Shown piece after piece: positions 23,126 to 36,699 of a stretch of DNA of 64,000 bases. This DNA comes from Leucaena leucocephala (lineage: Eukaryota; Streptophyta; Magnoliopsida; Fabales; Fabaceae), in assembly GCA_037074615.1 (NCBI GenBank), contig CM073557.1, forward strand, positions 11,858,501-11,922,500, in the 5' to 3' direction. The position numbers and the translations under genes are program-made. The first letter of the stretch is position 1; every line of letters starts with the position of its first letter. Below the pieces are notes generated by a model. It was not told where the DNA came from. It did not search any database and saw only the letters and a program-made list of their open reading frames with translations.

Positions 23126-23985
23126 ATGATATATGAAGATGATGTACATCCAGACTATGATCCTCTTTAAGACGATAAAGAGAGTACAGATGGTAGTATA
23201 TAGGATCAGTCAGAAAGATCTACAGTAGAATATCCTATAGATATTTCTGTAGACTCAAACCTGCAGTCTAGAGGTTATGTAGAGGTTCAATATGAAGTTG
23301 TGCATGTACTAGATGATGTTGAGTCTAGTGACTATACAATATGGGTTTGTTGGAGTGCCCTCTAACCTTGATGTAAGCCATATTCCTCCGATGAGAGGAC
23401 AAATTATGGCTGAGGAAGATGAGTACTGGTACTGGATTAAAGGTAGACAAGATATTATTCCTCCTTCACCTGAGTTTAAGGATAAATTTGATATAAGTAA
23501 CCTATAGCATTTCCTTAATCCAGATATTCAGTCAGAGTCTACGATAGTCCTTTTCTATTCTCAAAGTCCAGGAATATATGACTTTATAGAGAAAGATCAG
23601 TGTGATGTTCCTGGTCCAAGTCAACTCCAGTCTTCTTTTCTAAAGACAAATAATGTTGACTATATCAGTCTCAAGAAAGTTATGAAGAGTGAATTACTCA
23701 GTCTAGGTCAAGGGATAGACAGAAGTAGAGATCAAGAGTAGTCAATTTATCTACAGTTCCTCAATGAAGTAGCAGGGGTAATAAACAAATATACAATTAA
23801 GGGCATTAACCTAAATTCAGTTTACACTCTAAAAGATTGGCATGAGATACTAGTAAGTCAGATACTGCCATATACCCCTACATAGCACGTAGAGCTAAGT
23901 GAGTTTTTGGCAAATGATCCGCTAACTGATGTACAGGGCTAGCATTTCTGTATACAGAAGTATTTGCAATTCACTATTCCTTAGA
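23126..23985 (+). pseudogene. unrecognised acidic ORF of R1 (decayed), copy B
   Basis: From ATG 23126 an Asp/Glu-rich frame begins MIYEDDVHPDYDPL, shifts near 23310 and continues as an open stretch (AEEDEYWYWIKGRQD, 23313-23507) through stops to about 23985. The later part includes SLKKVMKSELLSLGQG and ends near an NDPL stretch. The same protein pattern is readable on the minus strand of copy A at about 32400-33240, so it was once a shared family gene at the gag position just after the primer site. I recognise no domain. A gag-like structural role is inferred only from position. Confidence 0.5.
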
Positions 23986-24419
23986 AAATAATGTAAAAAG
24001 AGATTAGGGTAATGTAAATTGGTAAATAGTATAAAGTTAAGTAATTGCATAGATGTATAATAGTTATAACTTACCCCGTATATGTAATTAACATGTATGT
24101 AATATATATACAAATATTATGGTGCCATAAAATATGAGTTTTGATATGATATAATGAATGATAGTTGGTTGAACATCTATAAGAAATATTCTCTATTTAA
24201 TGTGATTATGGTAGATAAATATGAATGAGATTCAATTGACTCAAGCTCAACAAAGTTAAGAACAAGAATTAGCATTGCTAGAGCAAAAAGTAGACAAACA
24301 ATAATAGAAGAGAATGTTAAAAGAAAGCTATGTCCATGCCATGACCATAAGGTGTTTAAGTCGCAACTAGTAGTCATAGAGAAGTGAAGTTGCAACATGT
24401 TATGACATGAGTGGCAACA

Positions 24420-24660
24420 AATATTCACAGAGGTGTTTGTGATGAGTAAAGACCAATAGTCATGACAGGAAGTTCTAGAGCTATCAAGTCATAAGATGCG
24501 ACTAATATATACAAAGCAGTTCAGGTCACGACGTGAGATGACCTTTAGTCACGGCTGAAGGGTATAGAGCTATCAAGTCGTGATGAGTAGATTGAGATGG
24601 TTGCGACTAAAGTTTAAAGAGAATATGAGTCACAACTAAAATGCACAGAGACCTAATGAC
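24420..24660 (+). repeat. degenerate GTCRTGAC-type repeats in R1 internal DNA
   Basis: Words such as AGTCATGAC, AGGTCACGACGTGAG, AGTCACGGC and AAGTCGTGATGAG recur at short spacing, and AGAGCTATCAAGTCRTGA appears twice about 80 bp apart. The block exists in reverse in copy A (~31740-32060). Confidence 0.6.
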
Positions 24661-25059
24661 AAGAATAAAGATGCCATCCTCACTGAAATTTATCAGTTAG
24701 AGGTTTAGTACAGTGAGTAGGCAAGCCATATAGTACAAGGTATTAAAATACAAAAGATCAGTTTAAGAAGATGTTTAGAAGTAGATCCTCTGTGTGATTA
24801 CCTGGAGTTGATCTATGTTATAAAATACTTTGTTTACTTAGTATTTATTAAACAGTAACCTAGCAGACCTAGGGTAGAGTACCCTAGAGAACAAAAATAA
24901 TAGTACTAGATGATGAATGAGATCCAAGTGACTTAAATTAGTCAGGACCAAGAAAATACCAGAAAGGAACCATAGTCTGGTCTAGAGCAAACTGATATAT
25001 AGACAAAAAGAATTAAGAGATAGTAGAGAGATACACAAGTTACTCCATAGAGATGGAGA

Positions 25060-25330
25060 TTGATCTGTTCACCTGAGAAGTTTTTCTAGAATAGTTTATG
25101 AGAAGCATTCCTCTCAGTTAGATAGAGATCAGCATAAGGCTAAGGGTTAAAGTAGGAAAAGAGAAACCCTTTGATAAATACTTAGCCAAGTTCATCCACA
25201 TGAATAGTGAGAGTTGAATGACTGAGAAGTTAGTTCGTAGATTGAATTCTGTGTTACAAAGAAAAAGTTTTTCTCAGGTAGTTATAGAAGTTAAATAGAA
25301 CGGTAGATGTATGCAAGATAAGAAAAGAAG
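25060..25330 (+). pseudogene. possible gag remnant of R1 copy B
   Basis: One frame, with several stops, reads KEKPFDKYLAKFIHMNSES, then MTEKLVRRLNSVL. It resembles the spacing of retrotransposon gag domains (an aromatic-rich 'Y..KF..L', then 'E....L..GL'). The match is weak and made by eye. No zinc knuckle follows. Confidence 0.3.
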
Positions 25331-28300
25331 TTTATGATTTATAGAGAAAGAAAGGTAGTCACAGTTTCAAAGATAAAGTGATTCCCTTATTCCCTATGTA
25401 AGAAAGAGTAATGAAGGTTAAGTCTATACCTTAGTAAGAGGGTAACGTGGCAACCTAAGTTAGATAAATATTATTTCAGGTGCTTGAATAAATTATCAGA
25501 TCCTGATCAGACAATATGATAGATAGTTTGAAAGATAATATGATAGAGGAAAGAATGCTTTAAAGTTTAACTAGTTAATTGTTTAATTGCAATGTGAGTA
25601 TGAGGGATGATTGAGCAAATTATGTGGTATGGCTTATGTTTCCATAAGTTATGATGAACAGTTACATCTACTTGCAGTTGTCATATGATGACATGCATGT
25701 TAGAGAATACTTAAATGATTGCATCTCCTTGCATATTATGTATGTTAGAGTATGTTATGATAAATGAATACGCCCTTTTCGTATTACATTAAGGGTAGAG
25801 TATATATGATGAGAAAATTATGTTGCTTCCATATCATACGACATGCAATTAGATAATTCAACTTGGTAATGATAAAGCAATAAATGAGATTAGATATGAG
25901 GTTAGTAATGAATCTATAGACATATGATTATAATACTCAGGACATATCCCTTCAGTAGGGATAAGATACATGAATGGTGTACCATGAATATGAAATGAAA
26001 TTAGAAGCATTTATGAAAGATGATGTAGCTCTAAGAAGGAGCAATATCTATGTAATAAAAGTTAACGTTATCACTATAGAGCTAGATTACTCTTGTGATA
26101 GAGTCAAATTGCTCTTGAGATAAAGCTAAGAGAATGGATAGTGTAGCTCATGTAGAGTAATGTCCACCAGATGAGATGAATATATTATGATAGATATGTG
26201 CATGGTAGAGCCTATATAGCTCTCTACAGTAATAGACATAGTAAAGTTGTGAAAGATGGGAATGATATGAGAAATTCCTGAGTTATAAAGGAAATGAGTA
26301 AAGTCCTAATAGATAATATTGGCTTCTGTGATAATTTTTGGGGAATTATCTGTTGAGTTAACAACTAAGTGGAAGTGGCTAACCCTATAACTTTGTCTGT
26401 TGGTTAGGTTTCCTAGAGATGAGAATATGGTACAACATAATCGTAGTAGATTTTGGAGGATTACAGTTAGATCCTAACATGGCTCATAGATAATATAATT
26501 CTAGGGTCACAGTTAGATCCTAAAGAGGCTTATGGTTGATTGCTCTAGATCCCGAGGGTCACAGTAGACCTAGCCTAGAGAAAGAAATTAATGAGCCATA
26601 AGTACAATACAGTATTTCTTTGGAAGGACGAATACTAAGGAAAAGGTTAAGGTAGAGAAGCTTCACAAGTTGGTTAACTCATAATAGAAAGAGACCCATG
26701 ATGTTAATTTCAGATAGCCTTATTACTATTATGGACTGAACATAGAATCTTCTTACATGAAAAAGGAATTAAGGGATCAGAGTTAAAGTTTTTAGTCCTG
26801 AGTAACATATATTTATGAGTCTGTAGATAATATGCTTAAGGAGGAGAAAAAGAATATCTCATAAGATGTGAGAAGGGGTCAAATAAGAATAAAGAGATCC
26901 TTAAGATGAGATTACAGAGAATAAGAATGAGAAACAAATAGATCCTCCATATGAGGATAAAGAGATTAGAAGGCTATATGACCCAAGATAAACAGTATGA
27001 GAAGGGTCTAAAATAGTAAAGTACTAGGTTTAGAGCCTGTTAGCACTAGTGCTTCAGATTTTATCAGCACTTTTTAGTTAATTGTGTCCAGACAAGATTA
27101 GTCCAATGATGGGTGACCCCCTGAGAAGTGATAAAAAAGGGTGTAAATGCCACAGAAGTTTGACATATATGCATAGAGTTATGTAAAATGATAGAAAGAG
27201 CTATGAAAAGTTAGAAAGGGTTATGAACGGTAAGAGACTAGAACTCTTATGTCAAGTTCAAATAAAATGGATTTGAAAGGAAATATTTAGAAGAATTTTC
27301 TCAAAATCTAGTAAAGATATAAGTTAAAAAGAATGTTAGACTTATGGTATCTTAGAATACGTCGTGATAAGGTAACACAGACCATGATATAGCCATATTT
27401 GGCCAGATATGCCATGATATGATATGAAAAGTACTTAATGAGATATGTTATGAGAAATATGTAATGTGATACATAATGATAAATATGTATTAAGAAGCAC
27501 AATATGAAGTGGCTTTGTAGTGAGCTTTGTAAACAGATAGAAAGGCTCCTTTTTTGAAAGGGATAAGATTTTGTATGTTATGTAACGTATGAAATAGCAA
27601 GTGAGAGCTTTCACTCATTGCATAAAATGGCAGACATTATGTTATGTTTGTAAAATATGCTAAAGCTCTAAATGTTTGAGCAGCGTAAGCTCTATGTGAT
27701 AGAGTTGTGAAAGCTTCGAGTGTTAGAGCTATGTATATAAAGGAAATAAATGCTTAAGCTCTGATGTTAGAGCTTTACATTCATGACCAGGTATGTACTA
27801 CTACAACATGTTGGCCAGGCATTATGCATGTCAGAGTATGTGCTCCTACTTAGTAGTAAAATAAAGAAAGAAAGGATAATAACATAAGTCCTTTGTCTGT
27901 ATTATGATGAATTATTAAAGATGATAAGAAAAAGAAGAAGTATAATGATATGAAAAAAAATTGAAGATTTATGGATGTCAAGATAAGTAAAATGAGATAT
28001 ATACTATAAAGTTTAATGAGTAGTTGACGGAAACTCCAGAATATAGTAATATTTAAGAAAGTTTAATATGAAAGGAATGGACACTACTCATAATTCTAGT
28101 CTGGTGAGAAGTCCATATGCAAATAGATGCATAGCAAGTAATCAAGTAATAAAATGAAGTAGAATTCAACTCTAATTGAGTTGATTCAAAATAGAAGAAT
28201 AATCACAGTAAAGATATGAAGCTATGCGGATATAGAAAGTACTCTGCTAAGATGTCAAGATAGAAGTAAGAGATAGATACCCCAATCCTTAGTCATAAAG

Positions 28301-28371
28301 TAGGAAAAAGGATATATATCTAAGATAGTTGACTGAGGTGCTAAGTAAATTCTGAGGACGAAATTTATTTT
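25331..28371 (+). other. R1 copy B internal region without recognisable genes
   Basis: About 3 kb with no open frame that looks coding and no RT, RNase H or integrase motif in any frame that I can read. It has runs of related words: TGTTAGAGCT repeats at ~27680-27790 and AATGAGAAATTC-like blocks. It corresponds piece by piece to the reverse strand of copy A. Confidence 0.6.
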
Positions 28372-28384
28372 AAAGGGGTAGAAA
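28372..28384 (+). promoter_or_regulatory. polypurine tract of R1 copy B
   Basis: AAAGGGGTAGAAA directly before TGTCACATC of the 3' LTR. It is preceded by GAGGACGAAATTTATTTT, a layout common at the 3' end of plant Ty3/gypsy elements. Confidence 0.75.
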
Positions 28385-31300
28385 TGTCACATCTTTATTT
28401 TTCCCTATATGTATAATATTGATAGTGGAAAGATGTTTGGAAAGGATTGTGATAATAAATAGAAAGGAAAAATAATGATTAGACACAGATATAAAGATGG
28501 GGGACTAAAATGAAAAGTTTAAAAGTTATATGGTGTAAAGTGTAAAGTAAACAAAAGCATTGGGCCATTAAGTATAATTATGAAAAGTTGAAGGCTTAAA
28601 GTGTAATTTTCAAAAGTTCAAGGGTAAAATGGTAATTACCAAAAATTTAACTGGAAATACACCGAATTTTGATTTGAGGTCCCAAAAAATTTATATTAAT
28701 TTATAAAGAAAGGAAAATTAATACAGTATCATCTAGACCTCAAAATTAGATGAAATTTGGCATTAAATACTTATAATTAATATAATAATTTATGAAACTG
28801 ACAGAGCTCAAAAAGGAATTCTATAGAATTTATTATAAAATTTACAGTAGATTAAAACAGTCGATAAATACGTTTCAGGGGAATTTCTCTAGAGTTTAGC
28901 CCATGAAGATAGTGGATCATGTAGAGGGCCCAAAATGGTTCCTTATAGGCCCAATAATATTTTTAGACAAGCATTTGGGCAAGGGCTAATAAAGATGGAG
29001 AAAAATATAAAATTACGAAAATGCCACTAAGTGTACCATTATTTTGTGTCAATGAGCCAGAGATAAATGAAGGGTATTTTGGTCATTTGACTAAAGTTAG
29101 ATAGCTAAGGAGAGTTCCTAGAATAGTTGACTATGTTTAGGGAATACTTTGATGATGTGTGAAAAGATGATAATGCCATTTCAGAAATTAAAGTGAAATG
29201 AGGAAATATAGGGAATTTTTATCAAGACTTCTAGGTCTCAAAAAGTTATGTGACTTTGTAGGGGATTTATTTTATATTATAATGAATTTATAAAAATGTT
29301 AGAACTATTAAAATAGGTGTCTAGCATTTATTAACATTTATTTTAAAATCAGGATATTTTAAGGATATCGATATAAGGAAAGTGCCTTGGGATTTGTGCT
29401 AATTAGTTATTGGATCCAAGGAAGGCCTAGGGCAGCCCAATAAGTACCAAAACTTGTCTTGTTTCCCAAGTCCAATAATGAATTATTTATGATTTTTTGA
29501 AAAAGAAAAGAAAAAGGAATAAAGTGAGAATTAGGGTTTGCACATTATGGGACTCACAAGACTTCACACATGGTGTACAAGGCAAGGGGAAGAGAAGATT
29601 TTTGTCATGTGATCTTATCTAAAATTGGCTTGGTGGGAAAGTTTGATGTAAGAGTAATTATGAGCCATTAGATCAAATAATGCACAAAGTGATCTTGGCA
29701 ATTTATTTTCCATGGAATTTTTTCTATAAATACCCTGATATTTTCTGTCCAAAATAGTGGCTTTGGAACCCTTGTGGAGGTGCTGCCCAAATGCTAACTC
29801 AAGCCAAGACAAACAAGATTTAAGGTAATAAAGTTCAAGCTAGCTAGAGATTAAGGTAAGTGATCTATCCTAACTTATTTTCCTTTAATTTTGGGCCTTA
29901 AACTTACGATTTTTATGGAAGAAAGTTGAGTTTTTATTAAGGTGTATGTGCTTCCCAAAACCTTAGATGAAAGGATAAAGAAGAAATTAAAGTTAGAGTT
30001 ATGTGATCGAAGCTTAAAAAGCTAATTAGTTGATTGGTTGTTGAATCAAGTTGATATTCTTGACCTTGCCATTGTTGAGACCTTTCGGTCTGTACTATTC
30101 ATGATAAAAGGAGATGGAATTTCAATAATCTAATGCTTCCATTGAATTTATATGATGATTTTGTGTATGATTGGATAGGTTTTGAACCTTGAAAGCATTG
30201 GAATTGAAAGTTATAATTCTTGGAATTCTTCTCTATTACTATTCACTCGCATGGACAGTTATTGAAATTTCATGATTTTGATGATTACCATAGTTTTAAA
30301 ATGAAAAGTTGTGTGGGATAAAGTAGAGAAACAATGGAATCAAAATGAGAATTTTTGGAAGAATTATGCATATTTTTCAAATCTGTTTAGAACAGTGTAT
30401 AGGAGTTGGATTTTCATGATTTTAAGCTCATAAATGGATTCAAAAGATGAGACTGTGTAGGGTAAAGTCAAGACATTAATTGATTCAAAGGCCAACTCTA
30501 TTAGTTAAGATTAAGGAAAGTTAATGTAGTCAAATGAGCTAAATGTTCAAGAGAAAGTTATATTATAATTGATGGATAATTATGTGATGTTAGGATTTGA
30601 TTGTGGACTCCAAAGAGGCAGCCACACATCCAAGAGAAGTAAGAAGAAAGAGGAAAATAAAAGTTAAATTAAGAAGAAAGTCAAGTATATGAGGTAGTAA
30701 ACTTATCCTAAACTTCTATGTATTGAATGTTATGCTTGGTTATGCTATGGCTATGTTGAATTGTGTTGCATATATGTTTATGATTGAAGCACTTTTATAT
30801 GATTACGTTGGCCAATTGTATTTCATATGTTACATGGAAGCATGCACATTACACAATGTTAACACTTTCACAAGCAAGCACAAGTGTTTACATTAATGCA
30901 TACATTGTTTAATATCGTTTGCTACTAAGATTTCCCCAGAAATCTCACCCCTCCATATAATCTCAACCCTAGCAAGTTTATGAATGATGAAGCATGAAGA
31001 GAAGCTCGGGGTTGGGTAGTATAAATGTTATGTGAAGAATTGCTATATGTAATGTTAAGATATGACCAATATAAGTAGTGATGGTCATGATGTAATGAAA
31101 AATAATAAATGATGGGTTAAATGTATAAAATTTTACAGACATTTAGTTAATATGTCAAGCTTCGTTTTCACACCAAGAACACCTTATTTTGATGTTTGTA
31201 CAAAGAGAAAGAATTTTCCAAAGTAAAGGACTAGAATCTGTTTTTAGAATTTTTGACTAAATGAATAGTGATCTTTGACGAATAAACTGTATTAATTGAC

Positions 31301-31519
31301 TAAGATGTTATCTTCATGTAACTTTTTGAACCATTTCATTTTGATTTTTTAGAATTAATTATGATTTTTTGAAATTCGTCGCCTAATCTGGAATACCATA
31401 TGAACATTAACTCGAGAAGAGTAAAATTTTAGATTTAGCTAATGGACTTACAAAGTCTTGTAAGTGGTTCTAAATGATACTAAATGGTCCCTAAAATATA
31501 CGAAAGTAAGAATATTTCA
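28385..31519 (+). repeat. R1 copy B 3' LTR
   Basis: 3,135 bp from TGTCACATC to GAATATTTCA. It matches the other R1 LTRs, including the ATGATGGTTTTGTG-type block near 30150 and the GTTACATGGAAGCATG block near 30820. It is the most complete plus-strand copy. Confidence 0.87.
29725..29735 (+). promoter_or_regulatory. TATA box of R1 copy B 3' LTR
   Basis: TATAAATACCC about 1.34 kb into the LTR, followed by a short leader-like stretch. Conserved in four other R1 LTRs. Confidence 0.55.
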
Positions 31520-33403
31520 TCTCTAATCTTAAGCCAAGTGCTAGGCTTATTCCTAAGCCAATCTCAATCTAACTTCTTATTATTCTGTTAAGTAAAGACT
31601 AGCTAAACAATGTCTTTCATCTCTAATCTAACCCTAAACCTCGTATTGTTTGGCTTGCCTGCACCCTATGCTAAACCTCTAACTGATAAACTTTAGTGAG
31701 GTTAGCATCTTCATTCTCATCATTAGGTCTCTGTGTATCCTAGTAACGACCTGAGTATTGCCTTGTCACAACTTATTCTCTTTAAACTTTAGTCACAACC
31801 ATCTCAATCTACTCATCATGACTTGATAGCTCTTTGTCCTACAATTGTAACTAAAGGTCTTCTCACGTCATGACCTGAATTGCTTTATGCACATTAGTCG
31901 CATCCTTTGACCTAACCCGTGGTGACCTGATAGCTCTGTGACTTTTCATTGTGGCCAATGGTCTTTACTCATCACGGCCAAACACACCTTTGTAAATATT
32001 TGTCAAACAACCCATATCTTACTCGTAGCAACTTCACTTCTCTGTGACTACTAGTCGTGACCAAAACATCTTCAAATCTGACTTGGACATAGCTTTCTCT
32101 AGACATTCTCTTCTAATTATTCTTGTTCTTTCACTTTGATGATCTTGAGTCACTTGAAGCTTATCCATAACTATCCACCATAATTGAATTAAATAGGGAA
32201 CATATTCACATAAATGTGTAACCAACTATCATTTCATGTCATCCTAACATTTGTATATACATTATATACATGTCAAATACATATTTGTGGTACATTATGA
32301 CTATCATACATCTATGTAATTACTTTACTTTATACTATTTACATATTTACATTACTACTCAATGCAATTTAAATTCTCTTTTAAGAATAGTGAACTGCAA
32401 GTATTTCTGTATACAGAAATACCACCCTTGTATATCTATTGGCAGATCATTCGCCAAAAACTCACTTAGCTCTACATACCATATAGGGGTATACGATAAT
32501 ATCTAGCTTACGACCATCTCATGCCAGTCTTCCAGCATGTAAGCATGATTTAGGTCAATCCCCTCTATTTTATATTTGTTTATCATCCTTGCTACAACAT
32601 TGAAGAAATGCGCATAGACTTATTGAACTTGATCTCTACTTCTATCCATCCCTTGACCTAGATTGAGTAGTTCACTGTCCATAGCTTTCTTGAGACTGAT
32701 ATAGTCAACATTATCTATCTTTGGTAAAGAAGGCTGGGGTTAACTAGGGCCAGGAACATACACTGATATTTATCTATAAAGTCATATATTTCTGGACTAT
32801 GAGAATAGGAATGGAATGTCATAAACTGTAGCTGGGTCTCTAGTTTAAGGAACTGCTATAGGTTACTCATATCAACTCTATCCTCAAACCCTAATATGGG
32901 AGAAATAATATATGGTCTAGCTATAATCCAATACCAGTACTCAGCTTCCTCAGCCATAATCTGTCCTCTTATCGAAGGAATATGGCTTACATCAAGATTA
33001 GAAGGCACTCCAACAAACTCATACTATGTAGAGTTACTAGACTCAGCATCATCTGGTACATATACCATTTCATGCTGAATATCTACATAATCTTTAGACT
33101 ACATGTTTAAATCTCTAGAAGTATCTATGGGATATTCTACTATAGACTTTTCTGACTGATCCCTTATACTGTCATCTAAGCTCCTTTCACTGTCTGAAGA
33201 AGGATCAAAATCTAGATATACTTCATAAATCATTACTGGTCGAGGATCTACCTTATTAACTGATTACTCTAACTTAACTTTATGAAATCCCATATATACT
33301 CCTACAAGAATAGCTTAAATAAGCAATGCTAATTATCCCAACAAATACCATAACTTAACAAAGTATTACTACTTAGAGTTAGGGTCTAATGCTATAAACT
33401 TCT
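31520..33403 (-). other. R1 copy A internal segment, 5' end, with decayed ORF
   Basis: Reverse-complement similarity to copy B ~22945-24900. It includes the GTCRTGAC repeat block (~31740-32060) and a decayed copy of the acidic ORF (about 32400-33240, with an EEAEYWYWI stretch near 32940). Stops and frame changes are at different places from copy B. The open frames at 32034, 32270 and 32896 do not follow the family frame. Confidence 0.65.
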
Positions 33404-33415
33404 GCTATGATACCA
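33404..33415 (-). promoter_or_regulatory. primer-binding site of R1 copy A
   Basis: Minus strand TGGTATCATAGC, three bases beyond the 5' LTR end. One base differs from the initiator tRNA-Met complement TGGTATCAGAGC. Confidence 0.8.
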
Positions 33416-33418
33416 AAA

Positions 33419-36400
33419 TGTAACAACCTTACTTTCATACATCTTATGGATCAATCAATAGCATTTAGAACTATTTACATGACCTTGGAAGTCCATTAGC
33501 TAAATCTATAATGTTTACTATTCTCGAATTACTATTCATATGGTTTCCAGATTCAACAACAAACTTAAAAAATCATAATTAAATATAGAAAAATCAAAAT
33601 AAAGTGGTTCAAAAGGGTACTTAAAGTTAACATAATGCATTTTAATAGAAAAATAATTCCAAGACTAAATGCTGAGTCAATTAGTATAGTTTAATCGTCA
33701 AATCTTACTGTTCATTTGGACACAAAATTTGGAAACAAATTCTGGTTCCTAATTTTGGAAAATCATTCTATTTGTACAGACATTGAAATAATGTGTTCTT
33801 GATGTCAAAAAGAAGTTTCACATATTAATTAAATATCTGTAAAAGTTTACACATTTATTCCATCATTTACTATTTTCATTACATCATAACATTACTACTC
33901 AACTAGTTATATAACATCATTACATATGACAATTCTTCATATAATATTTTTACTATCCAATCCCTAACTTTTCTTCATGCTTTTTCATCTTCTTTCAACA
34001 TTCATGAACCTATTGGGATTAGGATTACATGGATGGGGTGAGATTTCTAGGGAAATCTTTGTAGCAAACTGTACTAAACAATGCATGCATTAATATAACT
34101 ACTTGTGCTTGCTTGTGAAAGTGTTAACATTGTATAATATGCATACTTTCATATAACATATAAAATACAATTGGTCAAAGTAATCATAGAAAGAGAGCTT
34201 CAATCATAAACACATATGCAACACAATTCAACATTGCCATAGCCAACTAAGCATAACATCCAATACTAGTTTACTACCTCATATGATTTCCTTTTCTTTA
34301 CTTTATCTTTACCTCTTGCTTCTTACTTCTCCTTGATGTGTGGCTACCCTCTTTTGAGCACACCACCCAATTCCTAACATAGCATTATCACCCATCCATC
34401 ACAATCTAACTTTCCTGAACAATGAACTTGCTTTAATTAATATAACATTCTCTAATATTTACTAATTGACTTGGCCTTTGAATCAATTGATATCTTGACT
34501 TTACCCTACACAATTCTACCTTTTGAATCCATTTATGAGCTTAGAATCACAAAATCCTATCAACTATACATTGTTCTGGATAGAATTGTAAAACATACAT
34601 ATTCTTTCAAAAATTATTATTTTAATTCCAATGCTTCTAATACTTATTTCTCTACTTTAACCCACACAACTTTTCATTTTAAAAACATTGGAAGCATCAA
34701 AATCATAAAATTCAATCACTATTCATGCGTGTTGACAATAATAGAGAAAAATTCTAAGAATTCTAACTTTCAATTCCAATGCTTCCAGAATTCAAAATCT
34801 ATCCAACCCTACACAAAATCATCATATAAATTCAATGGAAGCATTAGATCATTGAAATTCCATCTCCTTCTATCTGAATAGTGCAGACCGAAAGGTCTCC
34901 TTCTTAGCAAAGTCAAGAATATCAACTTGATTCAACAACTAATCTTCTAACTAGCTTGTTTAAGTATCAATCACATAACTCTAACTTTAATTTATTCTTT
35001 CCCCTTTTCATCTAGGGTTTTGGACAGCATATATACCCTAGAGAAAACTCAATTTTCTTCCATAGAAACCCTAAGTTCAAGGCCCTAAATTAATGGAAAA
35101 CAAGCTAGGATACATTAATTACCTTAATCCTAGCTAGTTTGAACTTTGGTACTTGAATTCTTTTTTATCTTTGTTTAACTTTGCATTTGGGAAGCTCCTC
35201 CCCAAGGCTTCTCCATGCTATTGTTTTTAGTGGAACTGGGAAGGTATTTATGTACTTGAGAGGTGGTGGATGGATAGCCATGATCACTTTGTGCACTATT
35301 TGATCAAATGGCTCATATTTACTCTTGATCTTAGCTTGCCCTAGAAACCAAAAATGACATCATCCACGACATCATCAAGGGATACCTTATTGCACATGTG
35401 ATGAAATTCCATGGGCAAGAAGCATCTAGAAAAATTCGAGTCTAATTCGGTACTGACTATTTCTAATTCCCCAAAAATCAGACTGTTTTTTAAATCTAAT
35501 TTTTCTAAGATTCCATAATATGCTTTCTGATCTTAAATCCAGTATCCAGATTCTTTCTATCATTGACATTCTTGGACTTGGTTTAAACTTAATTAATGAT
35601 CCCTTGGCAAATTACCAAAATACCCCTTGTTTCTTCTTTATTTACCTTAATATCTCTAGGGCATTATCATCTTTTCACACATTATCAAAGTATTCCCTGA
35701 CCTTGGTCAACTACTATAGAAACTCTCCTTTATCATCTAACCATAGTCAAATGACCAAACTGCCCTCCATCTATTTATTGCTCAATTGCACAATACAGTG
35801 GTATATCTAGTGGCATTTTCATAATTTTATATTTTTCTGGGTCTTTATTAGCATTAACCCACACACTTATCTAAAAATATTATTGGTCATATAAGGTACC
35901 ATTTTGAGCCTTCTACATGGTCAACTGCCTTTATGGGCTCAACTACTAAGAAATTCCCTTGAAAAGCATTTATCGGGTGTTTTAATCTATTTTAAATTCT
36001 ATTATAAATTTTACATAACTCCTTTTTAAGTTCTGTCAGTTTTATAGATTATTATATTAATTATAAGAGTTTACTGCCAAAGTTTATCTGATTCTAAGGC
36101 TCATATGATACTATACTAATTTTCCTTTCTTTAGAAATTTATATCAATTTATCAAGACCTAAAATCAAAATTCTGTATTGCATTCAACTGATCAGAATAA
36201 TTTTCTCTATTTACTGAAAAATTTTGGGATTGATTAGATTCCAAGCAATTTTGGTCCTTTTCCTACTTAACTTTCTATAATTACCATTTTGCCTCTGAAA
36301 ACTTTTCCTCTTTCAATTAAGTCCTAAACTTTTCATAATTATACTTAATAGCCTAAAGTTTATGTCTACTTTTATTATTCACCATGAAACTTTTACATTT

Positions 36401-36699
36401 TTTAGTTTAGTGCCTCTCTTTTGTCAAAATGACAATTATGCCTATAGGAACTTTCACTGTTTACAATTTAGTCCCTAAACTTTTATTATTTGCATATTAG
36501 TCTCTGAACATCATCTATATACTTTTGGGAGTTCTACTCAATAGGGCATGGTAGACAACCTATATCAGGCACATACTGGGCTTCTAGGCTTAAACCTTTA
36601 TCTAATCATTATCTTTTCTCATCTATTTATTATCACAACAATTTTCAAACCTCTTTCCTCTAGTAGTCTTATACTTATAGGAAAAATTAGAATGTGCCA
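33419..36699 (-). repeat. R1 copy A 5' LTR
   Basis: 3,281 bp. On the minus strand it starts TGGCACATTC and ends GGTTGTTACA next to the primer site. The expected TATA box (35243-35252) reads CATAAATACC, so the first T of TATAAATACC has changed. The open frames at 34471 (136 codons) and 35520 are on the antisense strand and reflect LTR composition. Confidence 0.87.

Larger units (their letters stand above)
21707..31519 (+). mobile_element. R1 copy B: complete pol-less LTR retrotransposon
   Basis: 9.8 kb, bounded by perfect TCTCT duplications (21702-21706 and 31520-31524) and sitting in the internal region of copy A in the opposite orientation. Order: 5' LTR (21707-22929), tRNA-Met-type primer site, 5.46-kb internal region, purine tract, 3' LTR (28385-31519). 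The internal region has a decayed acidic ORF and a possible gag remnant but no protease, RT, RNase H or integrase motif. This fits a large retrotransposon derivative mobilised by enzymes made elsewhere. Confidence 0.87.
7717..36699 (-). mobile_element. R1 copy A: LTR retrotransposon without pol, host of several nested insertions
   Basis: Bounded by perfect TTTAT duplications (7712-7716 and 36700-36704). On the minus strand the order is 5' LTR (33419-36699), primer site (33404-33415), internal DNA in four pieces (31520-33418, 19907-21706, 16309-17602, 10548-11161), purine tract (~10548-10560) and 3' LTR (7717-10547). The internal pieces total about 5.6 kb, close to the 5.46 kb of copy B, so the lack of integrase and reverse transcriptase is a family trait and not a deletion. 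The segment next to the 3' LTR (TTCGATGACAAAATTTATTT, then the purine tract) resembles the 3' end of many plant Ty3/gypsy elements. Confidence 0.85.

Noticed and set aside
34471..34881. 136-codon open frame, the longest in its neighbourhood
   Set aside because: It lies antisense within the copy A 5' LTR, has a composition typical of translated AT-rich DNA, and is broken in the matching part of the 3' LTR.
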